8,612 nt of DNA from Novosphingobium sp. (GTDB lineage: Bacteria; Pseudomonadota; Alphaproteobacteria; Sphingomonadales; Sphingomonadaceae): positions 1 through 8,612 of the forward strand of contig JADYXV010000354.1 of assembly GCA_020853995.1 (NCBI GenBank). The letters are read 5' to 3'. Under the pieces are notes generated by a model, which did not search any database, was not told the origin of the DNA, and was given only the letters and a program-made list of their open reading frames with translations. The translations under genes were made by a program, and so were the position numbers. This document shows, piece after piece, positions 1 through 6,003 of the stretch; positions within the stretch are counted from its first letter, which is position 1; every line of letters begins with the position of its first letter.

Positions 1-57
1 CGAAACGACCACGAAACCTTCGGGGGCCAAGTTCGCGCGATGAAATCGACCGGGCAT
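1..57 (-). CDS. N-terminal fragment of a possible transposase (cut by window edge)
   Basis: An open frame starts at ATG 57-55 and continues off the window, giving only 19 residues: MPGRFHRANLAPEGFVVVS. The sequence GAGAGG lies 7 nt upstream of the ATG, a strong ribosome binding site, which supports a real gene start. Its position just inside a repeat-bearing probable IS end suggests a transposase. The visible residues do not identify the family: MPGR recalls the start of some IS21 IstA proteins, whereas the LAPEGFVV stretch is as reminiscent of ISL3-type N-termini. Product identity is therefore a guess; the start itself is more secure. Confidence 0.4.
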   Translation of the reverse strand, partial: MPGRFHRANLAPEGFVVVS

Positions 58-116
58 GGCAGATCCTCTCAATGGAACTGCCAAAGTCTATCACACCAGC
101 AGCAAAAGTGAGTCAG

Positions 117-162
117 AGCCAATTCTCGATGGAAATACCGGGTCAATTCTCAGCGGAAATCT
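117..162. repeat. Two imperfect ~22-bp direct repeats, probable transposase binding sites
   Basis: Copy one (117-138, AGCCAATTCTCGATGGAAAT...) and copy two (141-162, GGTCAATTCTCAGCGGAAAT...) align with a 24-bp period and share CAATTCTC and GGAAAT blocks at the same spacing. Tandem sub-terminal repeats of this kind at the tip of an element are typical of transposase binding sites, notably in the IS21 family. The repeat is seen directly; its role is inferred. Confidence 0.6.
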
Positions 163-261
163 ACATCCGCTCCTCTGACAGCCGCACTTAATCAAATCAA
201 ACCGCTTTTGGCGAGGGGGTTTTTGGAGGTCCCCAGCTCCTCATAGCAATGCAGCAAGGCT

Positions 262-292
262 CCATCTTGCCCAAGAATTATGGCAAGAATGG
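262..292 (-). terminator. Hairpin downstream of acs, weak terminator candidate
   Basis: CCATCTTGCC (262-271) pairs with GGCAAGAATGG (282-292) through ten base pairs with one bulged base, around a 10-nt loop. It begins 34 nt past the acs stop codon in the direction of acs transcription. No U-tract follows on that strand, so it is not a classic intrinsic terminator and may instead protect the acs mRNA 3' end. The rest of 181-325 shows nothing else I can identify. Confidence 0.3.
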
Positions 293-325
293 CAGTGATC
301 GCTGCATTTCGGGACGTTACGAAGT

Positions 326-2275
326 TTACGCGGTTGCCAGATGCGGTCTATTTGCCAGCAGATTGTCAACTACGCCGGGGTCGGCGAGGGTGGAGGTATC
401 GCCGAGGTTCGAGACGTCGTTTTCGCCGATCTTGCGCAGGATGCGGCGCATGATCTTGCCCGAGCGGGTCTTGGGCAGGCCGGGGGCGAACTGGATCACA
501 TCGGGGGTGGCGATCGGGCCGATTTCGTGACGCACCCACGCGATCAGCTCCTTGCGCAGCGCCTCGTCGGGCTCGACTTCGGCATTGCAGGTGACGAAGG
601 CATAGATGCCTTGGCCTTTGATGTCGTGCGGCATGCCGACGACCGCGGCCTCGGCCACTTTCTGGTGCGCTACCAGCGCGGATTCGATCTCTGCGGTGCC
701 CATGCGGTGGCCCGATACGTTGATCACGTCATCGATGCGCCCGGTGATCCAGTAATAACCATCCTCATCGCGGCGGCAGCCGTCGCCAGTGAAGTAGTGG
801 CCCTTGAAGGTGCTGAAATATGTCTGGAAAAAGCGGTCGTGATCGCCCCACACCGTGCGCATCTGCCCCGGCCAGCTGTCGGTGATGACCAGACAGCCAT
901 CGGTTGCGCCGTCGAGCAGATTGCCCTCGGTATCGAGCAGCGCGGGCTGCACGCCGAAGAACGGGCGGCTGGCCGAGCCGGGCTTGAGCGGGGTTGCGCC
1001 GGGCAGGGGGGTGATCATCGCCGCGCCGGTTTCGGTCTGCCACCATGTGTCGACAATCGGGCAGCGGCTGTCGCCCACAACCTTGTGATACCACTCCCAC
1101 GCCTCGGGGTTGATCGGCTCGCCCACCGATCCGAGCAAGCGCAATGAGGCGCGGCTGGTTTGCTTCACCCACGCATCGCCCTCGCGCATCAGCGCGCGCA
1201 AGGCGGTGGGGGCGCCATAGAAGATCTCGACCTTGAACTTGTCGACCACTTGCCAGAAGCGGCTGGCATCGGGGAAATTGGGCACGCCTTCGAACATGAC
1301 GGTCGTCGCGCCGTTCATCAGCGGGCCGTAGACGACATAGGAATGGCCGGTGACCCAGCCGATATCAGCCGCGCACCAGTAAATCTGGCCGGGACGATAA
1401 TCGAACACGTATTCGTGCGTCATCGAAGCCCACACCGCATAGCCGCCGGTGGTGTGCAGCACGCCCTTGGGTTTGCCGGTGGAGCCCGAGGTATAGAGGA
1501 TGAACAGCGGATCTTCCGCGCCCATTTCTTCGGGCGCACATTCGGCAGATTGTTGCGCGGCAGCGCTCGCCCAATCCAGATCGCGGCCCTCGACAAAGCC
1601 GAGGTCCGCACCCGTGCGGCGCAGCATGATGACGGTATCGACGCCGGGGCAGTACTTCAGCGCCTCGTCCACGTTGGCCTTCAGCGGCACCTTGCGGCCC
1701 CCGCGCAGGCCCTCGTCAGCGGTGAGTACCACGCGGCTGTCGCAATCGCTGATGCGGCCTGCCAGAGCATCGGGGCTGAAGCCTGCAAACACGATCGAAT
1801 GGATTGCGCCGATGCGGGTGCAGGCGAGCATCGCCACGGCGGCTTCAGGCACCATCGGCAGATAGATCGTCACCCGCTCGCCGCGTTTCACGCCGCGCGA
1901 TTTAAGCAGGTTGGCAAAGCGGCAGACGTCTTCATGCAACTGGCGATAAGTGATCTCGCGGTGCGGCTCGCCCGGGCCATCGGGCTCCCACAGGATCGCG
2001 ATGTCATCGCCGCGTGTGGCCAGATGGCGGTCAAGGCAATTGGCCGAAAGGTTCAGCGTGCCATCCTCGAACCAGCGGATGCCGAAGTCCGCCTCATGGA
2101 ACGAGGTGTTCTTGACCTTGGTGTATGGCTTGATCCAATCAAGCCGCTGGCCGTGTTCGGCCCAGAACGCCTCCGGATCCTCAACCGATTGGCGATACAT
2201 CGCAAAGTAGCCCGCCTCGTCCACCAGCGCATTGGCCGCCCACTCCGCCGGAACCGGATAAACTGCATCGCTCAC
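326..2275 (-). CDS. acs: Acetyl-CoA synthetase (acetate--CoA ligase, AMP-forming)
   Basis: Activates acetate with ATP to acetyl-AMP, then transfers acetyl to CoA; a cytosolic enzyme of acetate assimilation. From the preferred start it has 649 residues, close to E. coli Acs (652). Visible signatures in order: the ATP-binding loop TSGSTGKPKG (about 262-271), DTWWQTETG (409-417) with the Trp (412) that restricts the pocket to acetate, the hinge region GRIDDVINVSGHRMGT, and the C-terminal PKTRSGKIMRR whose Lys607 matches the catalytic lysine controlled by acetylation in other bacteria. I chose GTG 2275 because GGGAGAG lies 6 nt upstream and the resulting start, MSDAVYPVPAEW, resembles known Acs N-termini; an in-frame GTG at 2302 would add nine residues with a weaker site. 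It is transcribed divergently from the aldehyde dehydrogenase, whose product acetate is its substrate. No acetylase or deacetylase gene is in the window. Confidence 0.97.
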   Translation of the reverse strand: MSDAVYPVPAEWAANALVDEAGYFAMYRQSVEDPEAFWAEHGQRLDWIKPYTKVKNTSFHEADFGIRWFEDGTLNLSANCLDRHLATRGDDIAILWEPDGPGEPHREITYRQLHEDVCRFANLLKSRGVKRGERVTIYLPMVPEAAVAMLACTRIGAIHSIVFAGFSPDALAGRISDCDSRVVLTADEGLRGGRKVPLKANVDEALKYCPGVDTVIMLRRTGADLGFVEGRDLDWASAAAQQSAECAPEEMGAEDPLFILYTSGSTGKPKGVLHTTGGYAVWASMTHEYVFDYRPGQIYWCAADIGWVTGHSYVVYGPLMNGATTVMFEGVPNFPDASRFWQVVDKFKVEIFYGAPTALRALMREGDAWVKQTSRASLRLLGSVGEPINPEAWEWYHKVVGDSRCPIVDTWWQTETGAAMITPLPGATPLKPGSASRPFFGVQPALLDTEGNLLDGATDGCLVITDSWPGQMRTVWGDHDRFFQTYFSTFKGHYFTGDGCRRDEDGYYWITGRIDDVINVSGHRMGTAEIESALVAHQKVAEAAVVGMPHDIKGQGIYAFVTCNAEVEPDEALRKELIAWVRHEIGPIATPDVIQFAPGLPKTRSGKIMRRILRKIGENDVSNLGDTSTLADPGVVDNLLANRPHLATA

Positions 2276-2281
2276 GTCAGG

Positions 2282-2288
2282 CTCTCCC
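2282..2288 (-). promoter_or_regulatory. Ribosome binding site deciding the acs start
   Basis: GGGAGAG on the minus strand sits 6 nt before GTG 2275. It lies inside the longer reading frame that would begin at GTG 2302, and therefore argues for the shorter protein. Confidence 0.6.
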
Positions 2289-2302
2289 AGAAACGCATCC
2301 AC

Positions 2303-2428
2303 CCATTTTCCCGCATTCTATCACCATGTCATCGGGCGAATACATCGTTCCAAGGTACAATTGGCGCGGTGCCGCGTGAGGCGCACAAGGAGATTTGAAA
2401 TCGTAAGAGTCTATTTGGAGGCACGAGG
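2303..2428. promoter_or_regulatory. Divergent control region between acs and the aldehyde dehydrogenase
   Basis: Both genes must be transcribed from this ~125-bp region or its edges. On the plus strand there is a TACAAT box (2356-2361) that would serve as a -10, but no matching -35 at the usual spacing, so an activator or alternative sigma factor may be needed. The box lies within a short dyad CCAA-N7-TTGG (2350-2364), followed by a CGCGG-TG-CCGCG palindrome (2365-2376). GGAGG (2417-2421) is an excellent ribosome binding site 7 nt before ATG 2429. No convincing minus-strand promoter is visible. The motifs are seen; their regulatory role is inferred. Confidence 0.4.
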
Positions 2429-3949
2429 ATGTTGGAACAGGCCATGAGCAAATTTGCTGGCAACGCGCTTATTCGCGACAAGTTCGACAATTATATTGGC
2501 GGCAAATGGGTTGCGCCGGTGCGCGGGGCCTATTTCGACAATATCTCGCCTGTAACAGGGCAAGTTGTGTGTCAGATCGCACGCGGCACTGCCGAAGACA
2601 TTGAACTGGCGCTCGACGCTGCGCACGCAGCCAAGGATGCATGGGGCAAGGCTTCGACGACCGAGCGTTCGAACACGCTGCTGAAAATCGCTGATCGCAT
2701 GGAAGCCAACCTTGATAAGTTGGCGCTGGTCGAAACCATCGATAACGGCAAGCCGATCCGCGAAACAACCGCCGCCGATCTTCCATTGGCGATTGACCAC
2801 TTCCGCTATTTTGCATCGTGCCTGCGCGCGCAGGAAGGTTCGATTTCGGAGATCGATCACGATACCATCGCCTATCACTTTCATGAACCGCTGGGCGTGG
2901 TCGGGCAGATCATTCCGTGGAACTTCCCGCTGCTGATGGCGGTGTGGAAGCTGGCGCCGGCGCTCGCTGCGGGCAATTGCATCGTGCTTAAGCCTGCCGA
3001 ACAAACCCCGATGTCGATCATGGTGCTGATGGAAGTGATCGGCGATCTGTTGCCTGCGGGCGTGCTCAACGTGGTGAACGGCTTTGGCATTGAAGCGGGC
3101 AAGCCGCTGGCAAGCAACAAGCGCATCGCTAAGATCGCATTCACGGGCGAAACCACCACGGGTCGTCTGATCATGCAATACGCTTCGGAAAACCTGATCC
3201 CATGCACGTTGGAACTGGGCGGAAAAAGCCCCAACATCTTCTTTGCCGATGTGATGGATCAGGACGACGACTTCCTCGACAAGGCGCTTGAAGGCTTTAC
3301 CATGTTCGCGCTCAATCAGGGTGAGGTCTGCACCTGCCCGAGCCGCGCGCTGGTGCATGAATCGATCTATGACCGCTTCATGGAAAAGGCGATTGCCCGC
3401 GTTGAGGCGATCAAGCTGGGCAACCCGCTGGATGCTTCCACAATGATCGGCGCGCAGGCTTCGAACGATCAGATGGAAAAGATCCTGAGCTACATCCAGA
3501 TCGGGCGTGATGAAGGTGCCAAGGTGCTGACCGGTGGTGAGCGCGCGGTGCATGGCGGCGATTTGGCCGATGGTTTCTATGTCCAGCCAACCGTGCTGGA
3601 AGGCCACAACAAGATGCGCGTGTTTCAAGAGGAAATCTTTGGACCGGTGTTGGCGGTAACCAAATTCTCGACCGATGAAGAAGCGCTCGCGATTGCCAAT
3701 GATACGCTTTACGGCCTTGGCGCGGGTGTGTGGACGCGCGATGGAACCCGCGCCTATCGCATCGGTCGAGGTATTCAGGCTGGCCGTGTGTGGACCAATT
3801 GCTATCACGCTTATCCAGCACACGCCGCATTTGGTGGTTATAAGCAATCTGGCATCGGGCGCGAAAACCACAAGATGATGCTCGATCACTATCAGCAAAC
3901 CAAGAACTTGCTGGTCAGCTATAGCCCTAGGAAGCTTGGCTTTTTCTGA
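2429..3949 (+). CDS. NAD-dependent aldehyde dehydrogenase, ExaC/AldB (acetaldehyde) type
   Basis: Oxidises an aldehyde, most probably acetaldehyde, to the carboxylate with NAD(P)+ in the cytosol. It has 506 residues, the normal length for this clade. Active-site features are all present: IIPWNFP with Asn165, Lys188 in VLKPAEQTP for cofactor binding, FTGETTTG (238-245), Glu262 in LELGGKSPN, and NQGEVCTCPSR with catalytic Cys301 and a second Cys303. The NQGEVCTCPSR form and the C-terminal HKMMLDHYQQTKNLLVSY are the style of Pseudomonas ExaC, AcoD and E. coli AldB rather than betaine or succinate-semialdehyde dehydrogenases. The start at ATG 2429 is fixed by GGAGG 7 nt upstream; a second ATG at 2444 is less likely. 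It stands divergent to acs and is followed by EthD-like and DUF779 genes, which fits an aldehyde-to-acetyl-CoA route. Substrate assignment rests on family resemblance and context. Confidence 0.95.
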   Translation: MLEQAMSKFAGNALIRDKFDNYIGGKWVAPVRGAYFDNISPVTGQVVCQIARGTAEDIELALDAAHAAKDAWGKASTTERSNTLLKIADRMEANLDKLALVETIDNGKPIRETTAADLPLAIDHFRYFASCLRAQEGSISEIDHDTIAYHFHEPLGVVGQIIPWNFPLLMAVWKLAPALAAGNCIVLKPAEQTPMSIMVLMEVIGDLLPAGVLNVVNGFGIEAGKPLASNKRIAKIAFTGETTTGRLIMQYASENLIPCTLELGGKSPNIFFADVMDQDDDFLDKALEGFTMFALNQGEVCTCPSRALVHESIYDRFMEKAIARVEAIKLGNPLDASTMIGAQASNDQMEKILSYIQIGRDEGAKVLTGGERAVHGGDLADGFYVQPTVLEGHNKMRVFQEEIFGPVLAVTKFSTDEEALAIANDTLYGLGAGVWTRDGTRAYRIGRGIQAGRVWTNCYHAYPAHAAFGGYKQSGIGRENHKMMLDHYQQTKNLLVSYSPRKLGFF

Positions 3950-3970
3950 GCTAACGATCACACTGTAAAG

Positions 3971-4003
3971 GTGGCGCGCTCTGGCATGGGGCAGGCGCGC
4001 CAC
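3971..4003 (+). other. Strong GC-rich hairpin between the dehydrogenase and EthD-like genes
   Basis: GTGGCGCGC (3971-3979) and GCGCGCCAC (3995-4003) form a perfect nine-pair stem around a 15-nt loop. An alternative pairing, GGCATG (3983-3988) with CATGCC (4003-4008), overlaps the first, so the two structures compete. No T-run follows, so it is not a standard intrinsic terminator. It could mark the 3' end of the dehydrogenase mRNA, a processing site, or partial termination that lowers expression of the downstream genes. Confidence 0.5.
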
Positions 4004-4060
4004 ATGCCGTTCAGCCAAGCGCCATAAGAGCGCGTCAAAATCAAAACATGGAGAGATGTC

Positions 4061-4369
4061 GTGTCACAAGTCGTGGTCAGTGTGATGTACAATGCCCCTG
4101 CCGATCCGCAGGCATTTGAGGATTATTACGCCGCAACGCACATGCCGATTGCACAGAAAATCCCGATGGTCGAAAAGATCGTCCTGCTCAAAGGCGTAGC
4201 GGGCCCCGATGGCAGCGCGCCTGCCTATTACCGCATGGCGCAGATTTACTTTGCCGATGCAGCAACGATGGCCGCAGCCATGGCCACGCCCGAGGCGCAG
4301 GCGGCAACCGGCGACATCGCCAATTTCGCCACCGGTGGTGCTGCCGTGTTGATCGCGCAAGTCGTGTGA
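4061..4369 (+). CDS. EthD-family small protein
   Basis: A 102-residue protein resembling the EthD family (dimeric alpha-beta barrel fold). The pattern is an N-terminal strand (VVVSVMYNAP), then FEDYYAATHMPIAQKIP with the family's conserved His (His27) before Pro, a central strand ending in YYRMAQIYF, and a helix rich in Ala and Met (about 66-84). Members are linked to EthD of ethyl tert-butyl ether degradation, whose exact role is unsettled, and related folds include small oxygenases and isomerases. No signal peptide or membrane segment is seen. GTG 4061 is chosen because GGAGAG lies 5 nt upstream; nearby ATGs at 4048 and 4056 are out of frame. The stop overlaps the DUF779 start by four bases, so the two are probably co-translated. 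A role in handling the aldehyde or a related metabolite is only inferred from the neighbours. Confidence 0.85.
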   Translation: MSQVVVSVMYNAPADPQAFEDYYAATHMPIAQKIPMVEKIVLLKGVAGPDGSAPAYYRMAQIYFADAATMAAAMATPEAQAATGDIANFATGGAAVLIAQVV

Positions 4370-4761
4370 CCACACTTCCCCCTCGCGTCATGACAACAGC
4401 GGCGGCGGACGATTGGATCGTGCGGCTGACAGCGGCGCATGGCCCATTGATGTTTCACCAATCGGGCGGATGCTGCGATGGGTCTGCGCCCATGTGCTTT
4501 GTTGCGGGTGAATTCCGGGTTGGCGGGCAGGACGTTCTGCTCGGCCATATAACGGGCGATACGCCGGTGTGGACCGGGGCTGCGCAATTTGAATATTGGC
4601 GGCATACTCAGGTGACGATTGATGTGGTGCCCGGGCGCGGTGCCGGGATGAGCCTTGAAGCGCCCGAAGGGGTGCGGTTCATTGTGCGCAGCCGGGTGTT
4701 CAGCGATGAGGAAGCCGCATTGCTTGAGCAGGCAGGCGAACCCCTGCGCGGTGATGTGTAA
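4366..4761 (+). CDS. DUF779 protein, aldehyde-dehydrogenase-associated
   Basis: A 131-residue cytosolic protein recognised as DUF779 by the Cys-rich block HQSGGCCDGSAPMCF (31-45, with Cys36, Cys37 and Cys44), followed by a mostly beta-strand core including FEYWRHTQVTIDVVPGRG and ending in the FIVRSRVFSDEE helix. The biochemical function is not established to my knowledge. Genes of this family are often directly beside acetaldehyde-type aldehyde dehydrogenases, as here, which suggests an accessory, maturation or protective role for the dehydrogenase; the cysteines could bind metal or react with aldehyde. The GTG at 4366 overlaps the previous stop as GTGA, implying translational coupling; an in-frame ATG at 4390 (MTTAAADDW) is a plausible alternative. 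Neither start has a clear ribosome binding site. Confidence 0.9.
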   Translation: MTTLPPRVMTTAAADDWIVRLTAAHGPLMFHQSGGCCDGSAPMCFVAGEFRVGGQDVLLGHITGDTPVWTGAAQFEYWRHTQVTIDVVPGRGAGMSLEAPEGVRFIVRSRVFSDEEAALLEQAGEPLRGDV

Positions 4762-4823
4762 TCCGCTTGGCGGGCACCGTCCGCCGTCCTAAAGAACGCA
4801 GGCGAAGGTCAGGTGTCCAGCAA

Positions 4824-4838
4824 AAAGGCGCGGCCTTT
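4824..4838. terminator. Short hairpin upstream of the FIST gene, possible weak terminator
   Basis: AAAGGC-GCG-GCCTTT is a perfect six-pair inverted repeat with a 3-nt loop, preceded by extra A residues and followed by CT. It lies 63 nt after the DUF779 stop and 14 nt before the FIST start. The stem is short and the T-run is only three bases, so at most partial termination is expected. A second small dyad, GGCGG-N7-CCGCC, occurs at 4769-4785. These may uncouple the metabolic genes from the sensor genes. Confidence 0.3.
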
Positions 4839-4851
4839 CTGAGAGAGGGTA

Positions 4852-6003
4852 ATGGCCGTGCCGGTTGATCTTGATGACCAACGCTTGGTCGCGTGCACAT
4901 CGCGCGCGGCTGATCCTGCCCGCGCGGTTTCTGAACTGGCGGCGGCCATCGGATCAGTGCAATTGGCCGGTGCCTTGCTGTTTTGCTCAAACGGTTACCC
5001 CCGCGATGCGCTGGCGCAGGAACTGGCAGTGCAATTGCCGGATGTGCCACTATTTGGCTGCACGAGTGCGGGCGAATTGGCAGACCGGGGCTATGATACC
5101 AACAGCATCGTGCTGATCGGTTTCCCGCGTGACGTTTTCTCGATGGCATCCTTGCGCTTTGATGATCTTGATCATTTTGATGCACAAGCCGCCCAAAGCG
5201 CGATCAGGCATCTTGCCGCACAAGAACGCCGGGATCGGGTGGGGGATGAAAAACAGCATCAGGTGGCGTTGTTTTTTGTGGATGGGCTTTCCCATCGCGA
5301 AGAATTGCTGACGATGACCGCGCAGCATGCTTTGGGCGATATTCAATTGATCGGCGGCTCTGGTGGCGATGGCCTATCGTTTCGCAATACCGCAGTGCTG
5401 CATGACAAGGCGTTCCATGCCGATGCCGCCGTGATTGTTCTGTTGAGCAGCGCACGCCCGCTGCATGTGTTTTGCACTAACTTCTATCGTCCCGGACCGT
5501 CCAAGATGGTGATTACCGAAGCCGATCCAGAAACCCGCACGGTTTATGAAATCAACGCAGCGCCCGCCGCTGCTGAATACAAGCGGCTGTCGGGCAATCC
5601 GTCATCCCTGCTGGATGCGCACTTCTTTGCCGCGCACCCGCCGATCGTGCGCACCGGGGGGCAGGTGCATGTCCGTTCGATCCAATCGGCCAACCCTGAT
5701 GGATCGCTGACGTTTTATTGCGCTATCGATAATGGCGTGGTGCTTTCCTTGGGTGAACCAGTGGACCGGGTTGCCGCGATGGAAGACCTGTTTGCCGAGA
5801 TCGAACGCAAAGTGGGTGTGATTGATCATGTCATCGGTTTTGATTGCGTGCTGAACCGCCTTGATGCCGAAGATCGACAACAGGCGCATGTCGTGTCGCA
5901 GATGTATGTCGCCAACCGCGTGTTTGGCTTTAACACTTACGGCGAACAATTCCGTGCCGCCCATATGAATCAGACGTTCACCGGGCTGGCGGTGGGGCGA
6001 TGA
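4852..6003 (+). CDS. FIST-domain sensory protein (FIST_N plus FIST_C)
   Basis: A 383-residue protein made entirely of the FIST sensory module: FIST_N from about 35 to 225, FIST_C from about 235 to 375. Signatures are LFGCTSAGELADRGY (67-81), the glycine turn IGGSGGDGLSF (167-177) with the next strand AVLHDKAF, and the C-terminal GFNTYGEQF (359-367) ending in NQTFTGLAVG. FIST domains are proposed small-ligand sensors, possibly for amino acids or similar metabolites. This protein has no output domain, signal peptide or membrane segment, so it should act in the cytosol through a partner. Its stop overlaps the kinase start (ATGA), making the kinase the obvious partner. A purine-rich GAGAGAGGG (4841-4849) just before ATG 4852 serves as ribosome binding site. 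The ligand cannot be told from sequence; a compound of the neighbouring aldehyde/acetate pathway is an inference. Confidence 0.93.
   Translation: MAVPVDLDDQRLVACTSRAADPARAVSELAAAIGSVQLAGALLFCSNGYPRDALAQELAVQLPDVPLFGCTSAGELADRGYDTNSIVLIGFPRDVFSMASLRFDDLDHFDAQAAQSAIRHLAAQERRDRVGDEKQHQVALFFVDGLSHREELLTMTAQHALGDIQLIGGSGGDGLSFRNTAVLHDKAFHADAAVIVLLSSARPLHVFCTNFYRPGPSKMVITEADPETRTVYEINAAPAAAEYKRLSGNPSSLLDAHFFAAHPPIVRTGGQVHVRSIQSANPDGSLTFYCAIDNGVVLSLGEPVDRVAAMEDLFAEIERKVGVIDHVIGFDCVLNRLDAEDRQQAHVVSQMYVANRVFGFNTYGEQFRAAHMNQTFTGLAVGR

Larger units (their letters stand above)
1..180 (-). mobile_element. Probable end of an insertion sequence running off the left edge
   Basis: Read on the minus strand, the segment begins TGTCAGAGGAGCGG (from 180), passes through two imperfect copies of a ~22-bp repeat (161-141 and 137-117), and reaches a start codon at 57 with a good Shine-Dalgarno. 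A short non-coding end carrying several internal repeats of the type GAGAATTG(A/G)CC, followed by a transposase start, is the architecture I associate with IS21-family ends, which begin with TG. The outer tip could be 180 (TGTCAG) or 165 (TGTAGA). Only one end is visible, so neither inverted repeats nor target duplication can be verified. The family is inferred from layout and remembered motif style. Confidence 0.5.

Noticed and set aside
249..530. 93-residue plus-strand open frame across the acs 3' end
   Set aside because: Most of it is antisense to the acs C-terminus; it has no ribosome binding site and no recognisable domain.
341..1147. 268-residue plus-strand open frame opposite the acs C-terminus
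   Set aside because: Antisense shadow of conserved acs sequence, with no domain resemblance.
1160..2398. 412-residue open frame on the plus strand opposite acs
   Set aside because: It lies opposite the codons of a complete, motif-perfect Acs and has low-complexity Ala/Arg/His composition. It also runs through the divergent promoter region.
2411..4018. 535-residue open frame antisense to the aldehyde dehydrogenase
   Set aside because: It mirrors a dehydrogenase with every catalytic residue intact and a strong ribosome binding site. The antisense protein is His/Arg-rich without domain pattern, as expected of a shadow frame in GC-rich DNA.
4762..4851. Possible riboswitch or small RNA before the FIST gene
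   Set aside because: Only two short dyads are visible. I could not match it to the conserved core of glycine, cobalamin or other riboswitch classes.
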